NCBI GenBank assembly: GCA_949152475.1
Contig: OX424564.1
Span: forward strand, 2,914,001 to 2,978,000
Source of the DNA: Terebella lapidaria
Lineage: Eukaryota > Annelida > Polychaeta > Terebellida > Terebellidae
Length of the DNA: 64,000 nucleotides
Direction of reading: 5' to 3'
A program made the position numbers and the translations under genes. The notes below the pieces were generated by a model that was given only the letters and a program-made list of their open reading frames with translations, ran no database searches and was not told the origin of the DNA. Shown here one piece after another: positions 1 to 7,762 of this stretch; the first letter of the stretch is position 1, and each line of letters starts with the position of its first letter.

Positions 1-1
1 G

Positions 2-76
2 CATAGCGAAGATGAATATAGACTGAAAACACACATCCTACCTGGAGAAGACACTATTGTCTACATTCCAAACTAA
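2..76 (+). CDS. 3' end of an upstream ORF (partial)
   Basis: An open frame enters from the left window edge and stops with TAA at 74-76. It encodes 24 residues ending in the sequence PGEDTIVYIPN. The stop overlaps an AATAAA at 75-80, as in compact viral genomes. It has the same strand and spacing as the genes that follow, so it is probably the tail of the preceding gene of the Maverick-like element. The piece is too short to assign a family. Confidence 0.45.
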   Translation, partial: HSEDEYRLKTHILPGEDTIVYIPN

Positions 77-136
77 TAAAAGCAGCCACACTCCACAGTT
101 ACTTATCATTACCTATTTGTCTGTCAAACAGCAAAC

Positions 137-619
137 ATGTATACTATCCTTTGGCTACTGCTGTGTGTAACGTCACTATATGCATTTCCCTGTGGACAAT
201 GCATCTGCAGTTACATGATGGGAACCATGTCATGTGTGGGAACAAATGTAACACAACTACCACAAACAGAACATACAGAATGGATTAGCCATGTTGATAT
301 TCTGAATACTAGTATACAATCAATTCCAGAGTTCAATGATAATGAATGGATAAGTCTTCACACAGTGATCTTTGAAGATAATCAATATTTGATATGTCAA
401 GATATACTGAAATTTCGAGAGGAACATGCAGATATCTTGGTCATAAGCAACTGCTATCCAAGAACCAGTGGAGAACTGCAGGAGGAAGAGAGTGTTGCTG
501 CCATCTGGTGGAACTTTCTGGCATTAATTCCCACAATATTCGTGACTGGACTACTTATCTACTTGAGGAGGTGGAGAAAACAGCATCTTACACGCGTCCT
601 TGATAATGATAGTACATAA
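137..619 (+). CDS. Single-LRR type I membrane protein of the element
   Basis: The protein has 160 residues. Residues 1-16 form a signal peptide. Next comes a cysteine cap (C19, C22, C24, C33) like an LRR N-terminal cap, then one leucine-rich-repeat-like unit at about 51-87 closed by C87, with another cysteine at 106. A hydrophobic span at about 124-143 is followed by a basic RRWRKQ stop-transfer and a short tail. It is therefore predicted to be a secreted-side LRR stub on a single membrane anchor. It lies 60 bp downstream of the preceding stop and 54 bp before the next ORF, on the same strand as the integrase, so it reads as an element gene. A role in envelope, attachment or host interaction is inference only. 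Its plan closely matches the spliced minus-strand gene at 5436-6441. I do not recognise it as a standard Maverick gene. Confidence 0.75.
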   Translation: MYTILWLLLCVTSLYAFPCGQCICSYMMGTMSCVGTNVTQLPQTEHTEWISHVDILNTSIQSIPEFNDNEWISLHTVIFEDNQYLICQDILKFREEHADILVISNCYPRTSGELQEEESVAAIWWNFLALIPTIFVTGLLIYLRRWRKQHLTRVLDNDST

Positions 620-673
620 GGCATTGCAATCAACATAGAACATCATTTTATCAAGAAACTTCCTGATGGAAAC

Positions 674-991
674 ATGTCGAAACTCTTAAATAAAGTAGCG
701 GATTTCCTGAAACTGCTACTCAACACCAGCAAAGAACAAAGCCGGGCACTGTTCTATACTCTGACACCCATACAAGTAGCCGCCATTTGTGAAATACTGT
801 ATAATATCCAGAATCTACCACACAGTACACGAGTTACTAAGGTGATTGAAAAAAGGAAAAGGTTGATTGGCAGACTGACAGACAAAAAAGTCAACACCAA
901 GAAGAAGCTCGCACTGCTTCAAGATCACTACCGTCAAGTTATCGATACATTATATATGGTGAGAAAGGAAATACTTTCACTTGTAGAATGA
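674..991 (+). CDS. Small helical element protein of unknown function (105 aa)
   Basis: The 105 aa product is rich in Lys, Leu and Gln and is predicted mostly helical. It has an acidic/hydrophobic first half and a strongly basic middle (about residues 56-80, KxRKRLIGRLxxKK-type). There is no signal peptide or membrane span. Its stop overlaps the start of the next gene (ATGA at 988-991), the classic coupling seen in compact viral operon-like layouts. Small ORFs of this kind, often next to the integrase or capsid genes of Maverick-like elements, are known from databases as unnamed proteins; I recall the pattern but cannot name a function. Binding to DNA or to capsid is possible given the charge, but not shown. 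Confidence 0.7.
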   Translation: MSKLLNKVADFLKLLLNTSKEQSRALFYTLTPIQVAAICEILYNIQNLPHSTRVTKVIEKRKRLIGRLTDKKVNTKKKLALLQDHYRQVIDTLYMVRKEILSLVE

Positions 992-1593
992 TATCATCTA
1001 AGAAATGTGTTCTGCTTCCCTATGAAAAATATCAAAGACTGTTGGCAAGGAATGAAGTCCCTCCCTGTGAATCAGCAAAAGGAGAAGAAGAAGAGACAGA
1101 AGAAGAAAAAGAAGGAAAACAGCAACCACAACAACTACATCATCATATGGAGGAAACCCGATTGAGTGAAAACAGTATTCTGAATCATTTTCCAAATAGA
1201 CTTAGAAGTAAAGCGCAAACTTTGCTCAACATCGTTCGAGCAAGTGAACATCTAGACTGGAACGGAAATGGAGAACTGTTGGTAAAAGGGAATGTGATAA
1301 AACATTCGCATATTACTGATCTCATTAAGGATGCACTTGTACAATACAAACATTTCCATCCTATAGGACTCGAAGAATTCTACAGTAATTTACCACATAT
1401 TCCACTGTCAGTGATTAGCAACCCGGACAGACGGACACTCATACAGCGGGGACTAGGAGGTAAACAACTAGAGGAATCCATTGCACCGCCCCCACCAGGA
1501 ATACCCAATAAAAGGAAAGCTATCAACCTACATGAGAAAAAGAAACCAAAAAGAGTGGAAACATGGAAATCGATGTGGACAACAATGAACTAG
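988..1593 (+). CDS. Conserved-looking element protein with acidic tract and basic tail (201 aa)
   Basis: The 201 aa product has three parts. Residues about 1-60 include an acidic Glu-rich run (31-43) and a Gln/His stretch. Residues about 65-155 look like a compact folded domain ending in an IPLSVISNPDRR segment. The tail contains a PPPPG turn and basic clusters (NKRK and KKKPKR) that could be a nuclear localisation signal. It starts inside the stop of the 105 aa gene and runs 31 bp into the integrase ORF, so all three genes overlap. Similar proteins sit between small ORFs and the integrase in other Maverick-like elements as far as I recall, but no biochemical role is known to me. Confidence 0.68.
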   Translation: MISSKKCVLLPYEKYQRLLARNEVPPCESAKGEEEETEEEKEGKQQPQQLHHHMEETRLSENSILNHFPNRLRSKAQTLLNIVRASEHLDWNGNGELLVKGNVIKHSHITDLIKDALVQYKHFHPIGLEEFYSNLPHIPLSVISNPDRRTLIQRGLGGKQLEESIAPPPPGIPNKRKAINLHEKKKPKRVETWKSMWTTMN

Positions 1594-2696
1594 ATGACTA
1601 CCTGAAGGAAATCTATTATGATCCCAAGCATCCCGTGTCCTTTGGAGGTGTCAACAGGCTCTACCAGTATGTGAAAGCACATCGACCTGTGACACGGAGA
1701 GTGATACAGAAGTGGCTCAGTCAACAAGATATCTATACACAACACAAGCCCATCGTCTACAAATTCAAAAGACAACGTGTTGTTGTTCCCAAAAAATTTT
1801 ACATGCTGGATTCTGATACCATCTCCATGGTGACGTACAAAGCGTCTAACAAGGGATATAATTATATTGCCGTTGTCATTGATATTCTCAGCCGTTACCT
1901 CTGGACAGCTCCACTGAAAACTCTGCAAGGAAAAGAAATGGTACTGACTCTACAAAAAATTCTCGCCAAACTCAAGATCACCAAACTCAGGACTGATCAA
2001 GGGAAGGAATATGTCAACAAAGATGTACAACGCTATCTTCAAAAGCGGAAAATTGAACATGTGAAAACCCTCAATGAGAAGAAGGCTAATTTCGCTGAAA
2101 GGGTTATTCGAGAAATCAAAACAAAGTTAACAAGGATCATGCAAGAAAAAAATAACTCGAACTGGGTTAAATACCTACCCCAGGTTACCCATAGTTACAA
2201 CAATGCCTTCCACAGATCAATTCAAATGACACCCGCTCAGGCACTGAACACGGATGATGTTAAACTGTGGAATCTGCAGTACCTCCCCAAGCCTGTTAAG
2301 AAAAAGAAGATATCCAAGAAACCAACCAAGGAGAAAACTCCTTATAAATATCAAGTTGGAGATGTTGTCAAGCTTGCACACACCAGAACGGCTTTTGATA
2401 GGATATATGACATCAAATGGACACATGAAAATTTTGTGATAACGGGTAGGACAAGCAAACAAAATATCCCACTCTATACCATCAAAGACTTTGAAAACGA
2501 TCCCATTCAAGGTCGGTTCTATGAACATGAACTTGAAAAAGTAGAGCTCAAGGATGCCGCGGAAAAGGAGTACAAGATTGAGAAAATTTTGAAAAGGAGA
2601 AAACGGGGAGGAACGACTGAAGTTTTGGTCAGGTGGCTGGGCTATCATTCTAAATTTGACTCATGGTTGAAGGAAAGTGATATAAAGGATCTGTAA
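1563..2696 (+). CDS. DDE integrase with C-terminal chromodomain (F54H12.3-like)
   Basis: The 377 aa retroviral-type integrase is expected to cut and join element ends to host DNA in the nucleus. An N-terminal helical region (about 10-60) precedes the rve core at about 78-240. Catalytic acids are visible as D83 or D85 in the first strand, D145 in TDQGKEY and E179 in NFAERVIREIK, with 33 residues between the last two. A basic linker (about 243-258) is followed by an SH3-like stretch (about 259-325). A chromodomain then spans about 335-375, with aromatic-cage candidates Y337, W358 and Y361 or W368; it may steer integration to methylated histone tails. Polinton integrases typically have this core plus chromodomain layout. 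The frame is intact. The start at 1563 overlaps the previous gene by 31 bp; a later start would lose N-terminal helices. Databases name such proteins transposon-derived F54H12.3-like. Confidence 0.94.
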   Translation: MEIDVDNNELDDYLKEIYYDPKHPVSFGGVNRLYQYVKAHRPVTRRVIQKWLSQQDIYTQHKPIVYKFKRQRVVVPKKFYMLDSDTISMVTYKASNKGYNYIAVVIDILSRYLWTAPLKTLQGKEMVLTLQKILAKLKITKLRTDQGKEYVNKDVQRYLQKRKIEHVKTLNEKKANFAERVIREIKTKLTRIMQEKNNSNWVKYLPQVTHSYNNAFHRSIQMTPAQALNTDDVKLWNLQYLPKPVKKKKISKKPTKEKTPYKYQVGDVVKLAHTRTAFDRIYDIKWTHENFVITGRTSKQNIPLYTIKDFENDPIQGRFYEHELEKVELKDAAEKEYKIEKILKRRKRGGTTEVLVRWLGYHSKFDSWLKESDIKDL

Positions 2697-2737
2697 CATC
2701 AGCCACTCGTCACAACTCAGTACAGCCACCAAGCAGG

Positions 2738-3127
2738 ATGTACCTATTCCTCTCAGCAAAAGACTGTACTGACACACATCCTCAAAACAATGCATGGGAC
2801 TTCATCGTGGATCTAAAACAGAGTCTCAATCTATCGGGATCATGGGAGTGTGCACTCATGGAGATTGAATATAATGGGAAACATGGAGAAATATTCATCT
2901 ACAGTGACCTCTGCGATTATAGCCACGTGGGAAACACAGCACTACCTCTAATGAGGATTGTTAAAAAAGCCGGGTACTTGCAAAACCCATATTTTATTCC
3001 AATCGTTCAAACTTATGTGTCACGTGTACGTGTGTATATAAGACAAGCCAACAACAAGCCACCATCAGTTGTTCCACGGGATTTGCGAGTGACACTACAA
3101 ATCAGGAAGAGACATGGCATACTCTAA
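2738..3127 (+). CDS. Candidate minor capsid (penton-like) protein
   Basis: The 129 aa product is mostly beta-strand with alternating hydrophobics. Its N-terminal signature has an aromatic start, an N-x-A-W-D-F segment, then LNLSGSWECALMEIEY. That opening is typical of small capsid-associated proteins next to F54H12.2-like capsid genes in Maverick-like elements, as far as I recall. It is short for a full single jelly-roll penton (usually over 200 aa), so it may be a reduced version or only one structural part. It overlaps the next gene by 14 bp (3114-3127) and follows the integrase by 41 bp. The position between integrase and capsid gene supports a virion role. A structure prediction would decide; I rate the capsid label as likely but not proven. 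Confidence 0.6.
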   Translation: MYLFLSAKDCTDTHPQNNAWDFIVDLKQSLNLSGSWECALMEIEYNGKHGEIFIYSDLCDYSHVGNTALPLMRIVKKAGYLQNPYFIPIVQTYVSRVRVYIRQANNKPPSVVPRDLRVTLQIRKRHGIL

Positions 3128-3413
3128 CTACATACCCAACATTGAAATGTGGAAGGAACACTTCAAGCATCCACCCAAGGAGCACAGGAAGTTCTATGTT
3201 ATACGCAAGAGCAATCAGCATGGTGAAGAAATCACACCCCTCAAACTGGTGACGCCTACTGAACAAGTCGTACATCAAGCTGAACTGGACATCAAGAGAG
3301 AGAAGGAGCTGAGTAAGAAGACAACCCGAAGAAAACCAAAACAAAAGAAAGCTAAAAGGAAGAAACCAAGTGTAAGAAAAAGCTCTGCTATAAAAAAGAA
3401 GAACAAGAAATAA
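3114..3413 (+). CDS. Very basic core/DNA-condensing-like protein (99 aa)
   Basis: The 99 aa protein has a fairly ordinary first half (Tyr, His, Pro rich). The last third, from about residue 65, is almost entirely Lys, Arg and Ser (KKTTRRKPKQKKAKRKK-type run). There is no membrane span. Such tails occur in adenovirus core proteins and in core proteins of adintovirus-like elements, where they neutralise packaged DNA; here that role is inferred from composition and from the position just upstream of the capsid gene. The start lies inside the preceding gene. An AAGAAATAATTT stretch ends the frame, and the capsid gene follows 39 bp later. Confidence 0.7.
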   Translation: MAYSNYIPNIEMWKEHFKHPPKEHRKFYVIRKSNQHGEEITPLKLVTPTEQVVHQAELDIKREKELSKKTTRRKPKQKKAKRKKPSVRKSSAIKKKNKK

Positions 3414-3452
3414 TTTCTTCATTCTACAGTCGACGCTCAGAGAGACAACATC

Positions 3453-4745
3453 ATGGCTTTCAAATTTGACAGTGCTGAAGAAGGATACGGATCCAATCTG
3501 GATTTGTTCGCTTCGCCCCCTATTGACACTGCCGTTTACAAGAGAACATTCGTGAAGTATCGCCCAACCGCACCTATAGCACACGGATCCAGCATTCAGT
3601 TCAGCGTTCCTGGAACCAGCGGTGATTACAAGGATCTAAGAAAAACACAGCTCTACATCAAAGCACGAATCACGAAATCAGATGGTACTAAAGTCACCAA
3701 AGATGATAAAGTGGTATTTGCAAACTTGACTCTCCACAGCTTGTTCCGCCAAGCAGACGTCGCTCTACAACAGCAGGTTATCACTACGACTGTCGGATTG
3801 AACTACAGTTACAAAAGCATTTTGGATACCACTGTCATCTACCCAGAAGAACACAAAGATATCCAAAGTCAGCTTTACTACCACGAGACCACAGAACCAG
3901 AAAGTGTAGATCCTGTTGATGGTGGAAATGTCGGACTGATTGAAAGGTGGGTGCACACCAAAGAAGGGAAATATGTGGAAATGCAAGGACCAGTGTGTGT
4001 GGATATCTTCCAGCAAGACAGGCTTCTCATCAATGGTGTGCAGTTGGATGTAAAATTGTTCCCAAACAATGACAATTTCGCACTGCTTTCACCCAGCACA
4101 GACACTACATATCAAGTGGATATAGCCGAGGCAGCTCTGATTGTCTGTCACTGTACTCTGAACCCAGGACTTATAGTCAGCCATGCAGAAATGATCAAAA
4201 AGCAACCAGCACTCTATCCATACACAAGGAGCGATATCAAAACATTCAACATTCACTCTGGGAGCAATCAAAAAGAAATCGAAGACTTGTATCAAGGTCA
4301 GGTACCCTCCAAAATCATTGTTGGCCTGGTTTCTGAAAAGGGATATAGTGGCAGTTATGCTAAAAACCCATACAACTTTGAGCACTTCAACTGCAGTTTC
4401 ATGGGATTCTATGTAGATGGGCAATCCGTTCCTGGAGAACCCCTGCATATGTCCTATAAAAACAATCAGTACGTCAATGCTTATCTCAGTCTGTTCAGAA
4501 CCTTTGGCAGTGGTGAAGCTCATGATCTAACCTACAAACACTTTAGAACTGGATCAGCCTTGTATGGATTCATGATTGACGGGAAATCTGATAATGATCA
4601 AGCTACGCTGAGTTTGCTCCGGAGGGGACACACTCGTCTCAGCATCCGATTCGACAAAGCACCAGAAGAAACCGTCACTGTGATTGTGTATGCACAATTT
4701 CCAGCAATGCTGCAAATAGATGAAGCTCGTAATATCATCAACTAA
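3453..4745 (+). CDS. F54H12.2-like candidate major capsid protein
   Basis: The 430 aa intact ORF is rich in predicted beta-strand, with no signal peptide or membrane span. I recognise it as the family annotated F54H12.2-like, which sits next to F54H12.3-like integrases in Maverick-type elements and is regarded as a capsid protein. Internal features agree: an early PGTSGDYKDL segment with strands LYIKARIT, a central DRLLINGVQLDVKLFPN strand pair, and a C-terminal TVIVYAQFPA strand before a short tail. A double jelly-roll fold is expected for this class but cannot be confirmed by eye. It is shorter than many Polinton hexon-like proteins. It is followed after 1 bp by the protease start (stop 4743-4745, next ATG 4747), which supports co-expression of virion genes. 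Confidence 0.82.
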   Translation: MAFKFDSAEEGYGSNLDLFASPPIDTAVYKRTFVKYRPTAPIAHGSSIQFSVPGTSGDYKDLRKTQLYIKARITKSDGTKVTKDDKVVFANLTLHSLFRQADVALQQQVITTTVGLNYSYKSILDTTVIYPEEHKDIQSQLYYHETTEPESVDPVDGGNVGLIERWVHTKEGKYVEMQGPVCVDIFQQDRLLINGVQLDVKLFPNNDNFALLSPSTDTTYQVDIAEAALIVCHCTLNPGLIVSHAEMIKKQPALYPYTRSDIKTFNIHSGSNQKEIEDLYQGQVPSKIIVGLVSEKGYSGSYAKNPYNFEHFNCSFMGFYVDGQSVPGEPLHMSYKNNQYVNAYLSLFRTFGSGEAHDLTYKHFRTGSALYGFMIDGKSDNDQATLSLLRRGHTRLSIRFDKAPEETVTVIVYAQFPAMLQIDEARNIIN

Positions 4746-4746
4746 C

Positions 4747-5178
4747 ATGGATACAACAACAATACAGCGGGCATTGATGAGAATCAGGAACTTTGCGGGA
4801 GTCAAGGCTGCGGACCAGATACCAGAACATCCATCAGGGAAATTCTACATCTTCAACACAGATCCTTCAACGGAGCCCGGCACTCACTGGATCGCCATCT
4901 ACTTTACATCGGTTCCGGAATTTTTCGACAGCTTGGGAAGAGATCCTAGTTATTATGGCTTTGAACAATTGCTATGTAAACAAGGACAAGGATATTATTA
5001 CTATACAACACAAAGAGTGCAGAATTATGATACAAAATACTGTGGACAATACTGCATATTTTATGTAACATTAAGAAGTAGAGGCTATTCATTTCTGGAT
5101 ATTATGAATGTATTTGATGGTAATCTAAAGAACAATGACACTATTGTAAAGCAATTCAGCAGAAATGTACTATATTGA
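4747..5178 (+). CDS. Adenain-like (C5/Ulp1-fold) cysteine protease
   Basis: The 143 aa protease would mature capsid and core proteins in the virion. The active site is complete and correctly ordered: H47 in GTHWIAIY, D61 in EFFDSLG, Q92 seven residues before the nucleophile, and C99 in YCGQYC. The Gln-to-Cys spacing of 7 matches adenovirus endopeptidase. The protein is short compared with adenain (about 200 aa), with little beyond the catalytic core. I start it at 4747, two bases after the capsid stop; an upstream in-frame ATG at 4720 lies inside the capsid gene and would add only nine residues. An AATAAA follows at 5221-5226. It is the last plus-strand gene of the cassette. Confidence 0.86.
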   Translation: MDTTTIQRALMRIRNFAGVKAADQIPEHPSGKFYIFNTDPSTEPGTHWIAIYFTSVPEFFDSLGRDPSYYGFEQLLCKQGQGYYYYTTQRVQNYDTKYCGQYCIFYVTLRSRGYSFLDIMNVFDGNLKNNDTIVKQFSRNVLY

Positions 5179-5220
5179 ATGAATTTAAAAACATGTACTG
5201 TAAATAGACTGACTGTACTT

Positions 5221-5265
5221 AATAAAATTTGTAGTAGATAGAAAATCTGTACTTGGTTTTTTATT
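5221..5265. terminator. Back-to-back poly(A) signals of convergent genes
   Basis: AATAAA on the plus strand at 5221-5226 lies 43 bp after the protease stop. TTTATT at 5260-5265 is AATAAA on the minus strand, 171 bp beyond the stop of the minus-strand LRR gene. The two transcription units therefore converge and would overlap slightly or end within about 45 bp of each other. Confidence 0.6.
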
Positions 5266-5435
5266 ATTGTTTTTTAAAATACTCACAGAATTTGATGAAG
5301 AGTGAAGAATGAAGTGAACACTGGAGATCTGAAGAAAGTGAGAAATATGTATAAAATTCATAAGATGAAATGGAAATCCGTATAATATGTGATATGAAAA
5401 AATCAAGATTATCTATTACTTAGAAAAACACCCAC

Positions 5436-6441
5436 CTAGTCTGCTTTTGGTCGGTCCTGAGGCACGCTGAACAACTCGATGGATTCTAAAGACAAACTGT
5501 CAAGACCACTGGCTAACTGGTCCACTTCTTTTGGAAGAGTTGCTCTTCGGTTCCGTTGTCGTGTTCTCAGCTCCCGTTGACAGCGGCAGGTGATGAAACC
5601 CAGGTACAGCAGAAGGATAATGCTGATCAACAGTAGAAGCAGCGCGGCAACCACACATATCAAAGCGTACAGCGCTGCTTTATCCTTCGTCATGCTTGTC
5701 ATGGTGGTGCTGGGAGTGGTTCTATTGTGGGGTTGAGGTCGTGTCGTGGTGCTGGAGCTGTGGGTAGGAGTTTTCATGCCAGGTCGAGGGATTTTTCTTG
5801 ATTTGAACAGAGGTTGTGATGTAGTAGGTGAGGGGACAGTGGTGGATATAGACTCCTCAGTGGTAGATATAGACTCCTCGGTGGTGGTAGGGTCGGTGTT
5901 GTCAGTACTAGATGTAGATTCACCAGTGGTGGTAGGGATAGTGGTGGTGGTGGTTGTTACAGGCTCGGGTGTAGTGGATGAAGGCTGAGTGTCCGGCTGG
6001 CAGTCTGTTATTACCTCGAAACTGAAATGTGTATATATATATATTTTTTTTTTTTTTTTTTTTTTTAGAAATTTGCTCTCTCTCTCTCTCTCACACACAC
6101 AAACATAAAGAATCACCTTCATTATGACATAAGGCGTTAAGATCTCCTTACCTGTGAGAATACTCTCTGAACGAACAGTCCGCCACAGGATTTTCACGGA
6201 TGTCCAACACTTCTAGACCCGTGAATCGCTCCAGTATATGGTCTGGCAATTTCCTCAGGAATGTGCTACGTAAGTCTATTTTGTGAACGCTCTCCACGTC
6301 CTCCTGGATACTAATATCGTTCAAATTCACTCGATAGTCAATCCCTCGACAAACCACTCTCTCTTCCACACGAAAACATTTACTTTCTACCACACAAACA
6401 ACCGCGACAAACTTGACGATAGCGAATATAATTTGTGCCAT
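5436..6441 (-). CDS. Two-exon LRR, Thr-rich stalk, type I membrane protein
   Basis: The spliced CDS joins exon 1 (6441-6152) and exon 2 (6021-5436), giving 291 aa. The donor CAG|GTAAGG at 6152/6151 and the acceptor TTTCAG|T at 6022/6021 fit consensus, and the junction keeps the frame (Ser97). Residues 1-20 are a signal peptide. A cysteine-framed single LRR follows (C22, C31, repeat about 52-89 closed by C89, C104). A mucin-like Thr/Ser/Pro stalk spans about 106-207 with a tandem TEESIST duplication. A strong membrane span at about 213-240 leads to a CRCQRE and Arg-rich juxtamembrane region and a 45-residue cytoplasmic tail. The 130 bp intron carries T, CT and CA runs. The plan parallels the intronless LRR gene at 137-619. 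It may be a host gene next to the insertion or cargo of the element; the intron favours a host origin. Confidence 0.8.
6044..6101. repeat. Poly(T), (CT)n and (CA)n microsatellites in intron
   Basis: A run of about 23 T (6044-6066) is followed by CT repeats (about 6076-6092) and CA repeats (to 6101). All lie inside the LRR gene intron; read on the minus strand they give a GT/GA-rich stretch followed by poly(A). Confidence 0.9.
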
Positions 6442-6501
6442 GGTGATTTCTGTTCAGTGAAAGCAGGAATAACCAACCGAATCGCTGTCTGCTATGAATA
6501 A

Positions 6502-7512
6502 CGTTGCGCAATAAAAATAATTCCCGTGATAGGGTATATTTAACAAACGTATTACCACTTACCTCGAGTTGACAACTGCTAATTACGGTAAATTATAACT
6601 AATGAGGTACGTATAATATACATTCAATTTGAATTCGCAAGTTTCTTGTATGGAACTGCTGAACTACTGACGCGGATGAATACGAACCGAACTATTTCCC
6701 AAGGAAATTCCCGGTTTTGGTTCTGCATGACTGAGGGGGCGTTATGATTACTACGGGTACCCTGGTGTATGCTCTATGATGTCAATGCTATCAAGCATGG
6801 TCATGAAATAGATTGATTGGATTATTTATATATTTCAAAATGTACAAAATATTGCTTTTAGATATTATAGACAACAACGCGAATAAATATTGATTTCCAT
6901 TATGGTTTATTCATGTCACAAATATTAATATGGACGTTATGATTTGCTGTTAAAACATCATGATGCGCTACAGGTTCATCTTCAAAATACAGAACATTAT
7001 GATTCGAGTCTGGCTATATCGAGCGTTATGATTGAGCTTATGTCCTCCTTTGAGGAGCTTATCTCCTCTTTGAGGAGCCTAACCTCCTCGGCTCCTCTTG
7101 CTCCTCATGGCTCCTCATAGTGTAGTACACGTGGCATACCTTACATAACTACTGATAAGCAACTTTCAAATAGGACAATGTTTTTGATGAATGTATCAAA
7201 ATCTCACTGACATTGATTTCCTCAAAACCACACCTGCACGATTTCCAAATAGCGTGATACAAAATAATTGCGTTGTTTATTCCACAAGGAACTGCCAAAA
7301 CACTCACCACGTTAGTAAACTTGCAATAACAGTCCACCGTCGGTGTTTAAAGTGTTTTTGTTGTTGATGGTGTGTGTTTACTCTCCCATAGTACCCAGTG
7401 CCACGCAGTCAGACTAGTTGTGATTCGATTCATATGGGTAGTTTTTAATTTTTGTTTGCAGTTTCCAGCACGCATGGCATTAGCAACAACTAATCACAAC
7501 ATGTCTTCCATT
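6502..7512. other. Gene-free flank with repeated CGTTATGATT-type motif
   Basis: No credible gene is present. The ten-base motif CGTTATGATT, or a one-base variant, recurs at about 6736, 6932, 6984 and 7022. A 20-21 bp unit beginning GAGCTTATCTCCTC is repeated imperfectly two to three times at 7035-7095, followed by more CTCCTC units to about 7118; the CTCCT and AGGAG blocks could pair. These could be subterminal repeats of a transposon end or a regulatory cluster upstream of the LRR gene. Confidence 0.4.
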
Positions 7513-7762
7513 TTAAAGTGATATTGGCAGAAAAACTATTTGTCCCAAATCAATTTATATATGCCTGTGTTCTCAAGAAAAAAATAGGTTACAAAACAAA
7601 ATATGCTTGATCAGATGGATAAATCAAGCATGTGACAATACTAGCAGCCGAGTTTTGTTTTGTACGCCACTCAGGGTTACTTATGACTTAACTTTTCATG
7701 TTTTCTTCGTCCGATCAAAAAATTATGACAAAATCCATTACTTTCTGCCAATATCACTTTAA
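7513..7762. mobile_element. TTAA-flanked MITE (uninterrupted copy)
   Basis: Terminal inverted repeats AAAGTGATATTGGCAGAAA and its complement lie next to TTAA on both sides (7513-7516 and 7759-7762). The element is 250 bp with no ORF. TTAA target sites are typical of piggyBac and Kolobok superfamilies. A second copy of this family at 31914-36628 is split by a large insertion, so this copy serves as its unoccupied reference. Confidence 0.82.

Larger units (their letters stand above)
1..5230 (+). mobile_element. Maverick/Polinton-like virus-like element (left part outside window)
   Basis: Eight intronless plus-strand ORFs are packed with almost no spacer: LRR membrane protein, 105 aa protein, 201 aa protein, integrase with chromodomain, candidate minor capsid, basic protein, candidate capsid protein and adenain-like protease. 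Integrase, adenain-type protease and capsid genes together are the hallmark set of Mavericks/Polintons and adintovirus-like elements. DNA polymerase B and an FtsK/HerA-type packaging ATPase, normally expected, are not visible; the window opens inside an upstream ORF of the same strand, so they may lie to the left. No terminal inverted repeat or target duplication could be placed. All visible ORFs are intact, which suggests a recent or still functional copy. The right limit is unknown: it could end after the protease poly(A) signal or include the minus-strand LRR gene. Confidence 0.78.

Noticed and set aside
4720..4746. Upstream ATG for the protease
   Set aside because: It lies inside the capsid gene; the ATG at 4747 directly after the capsid stop is the more natural start.
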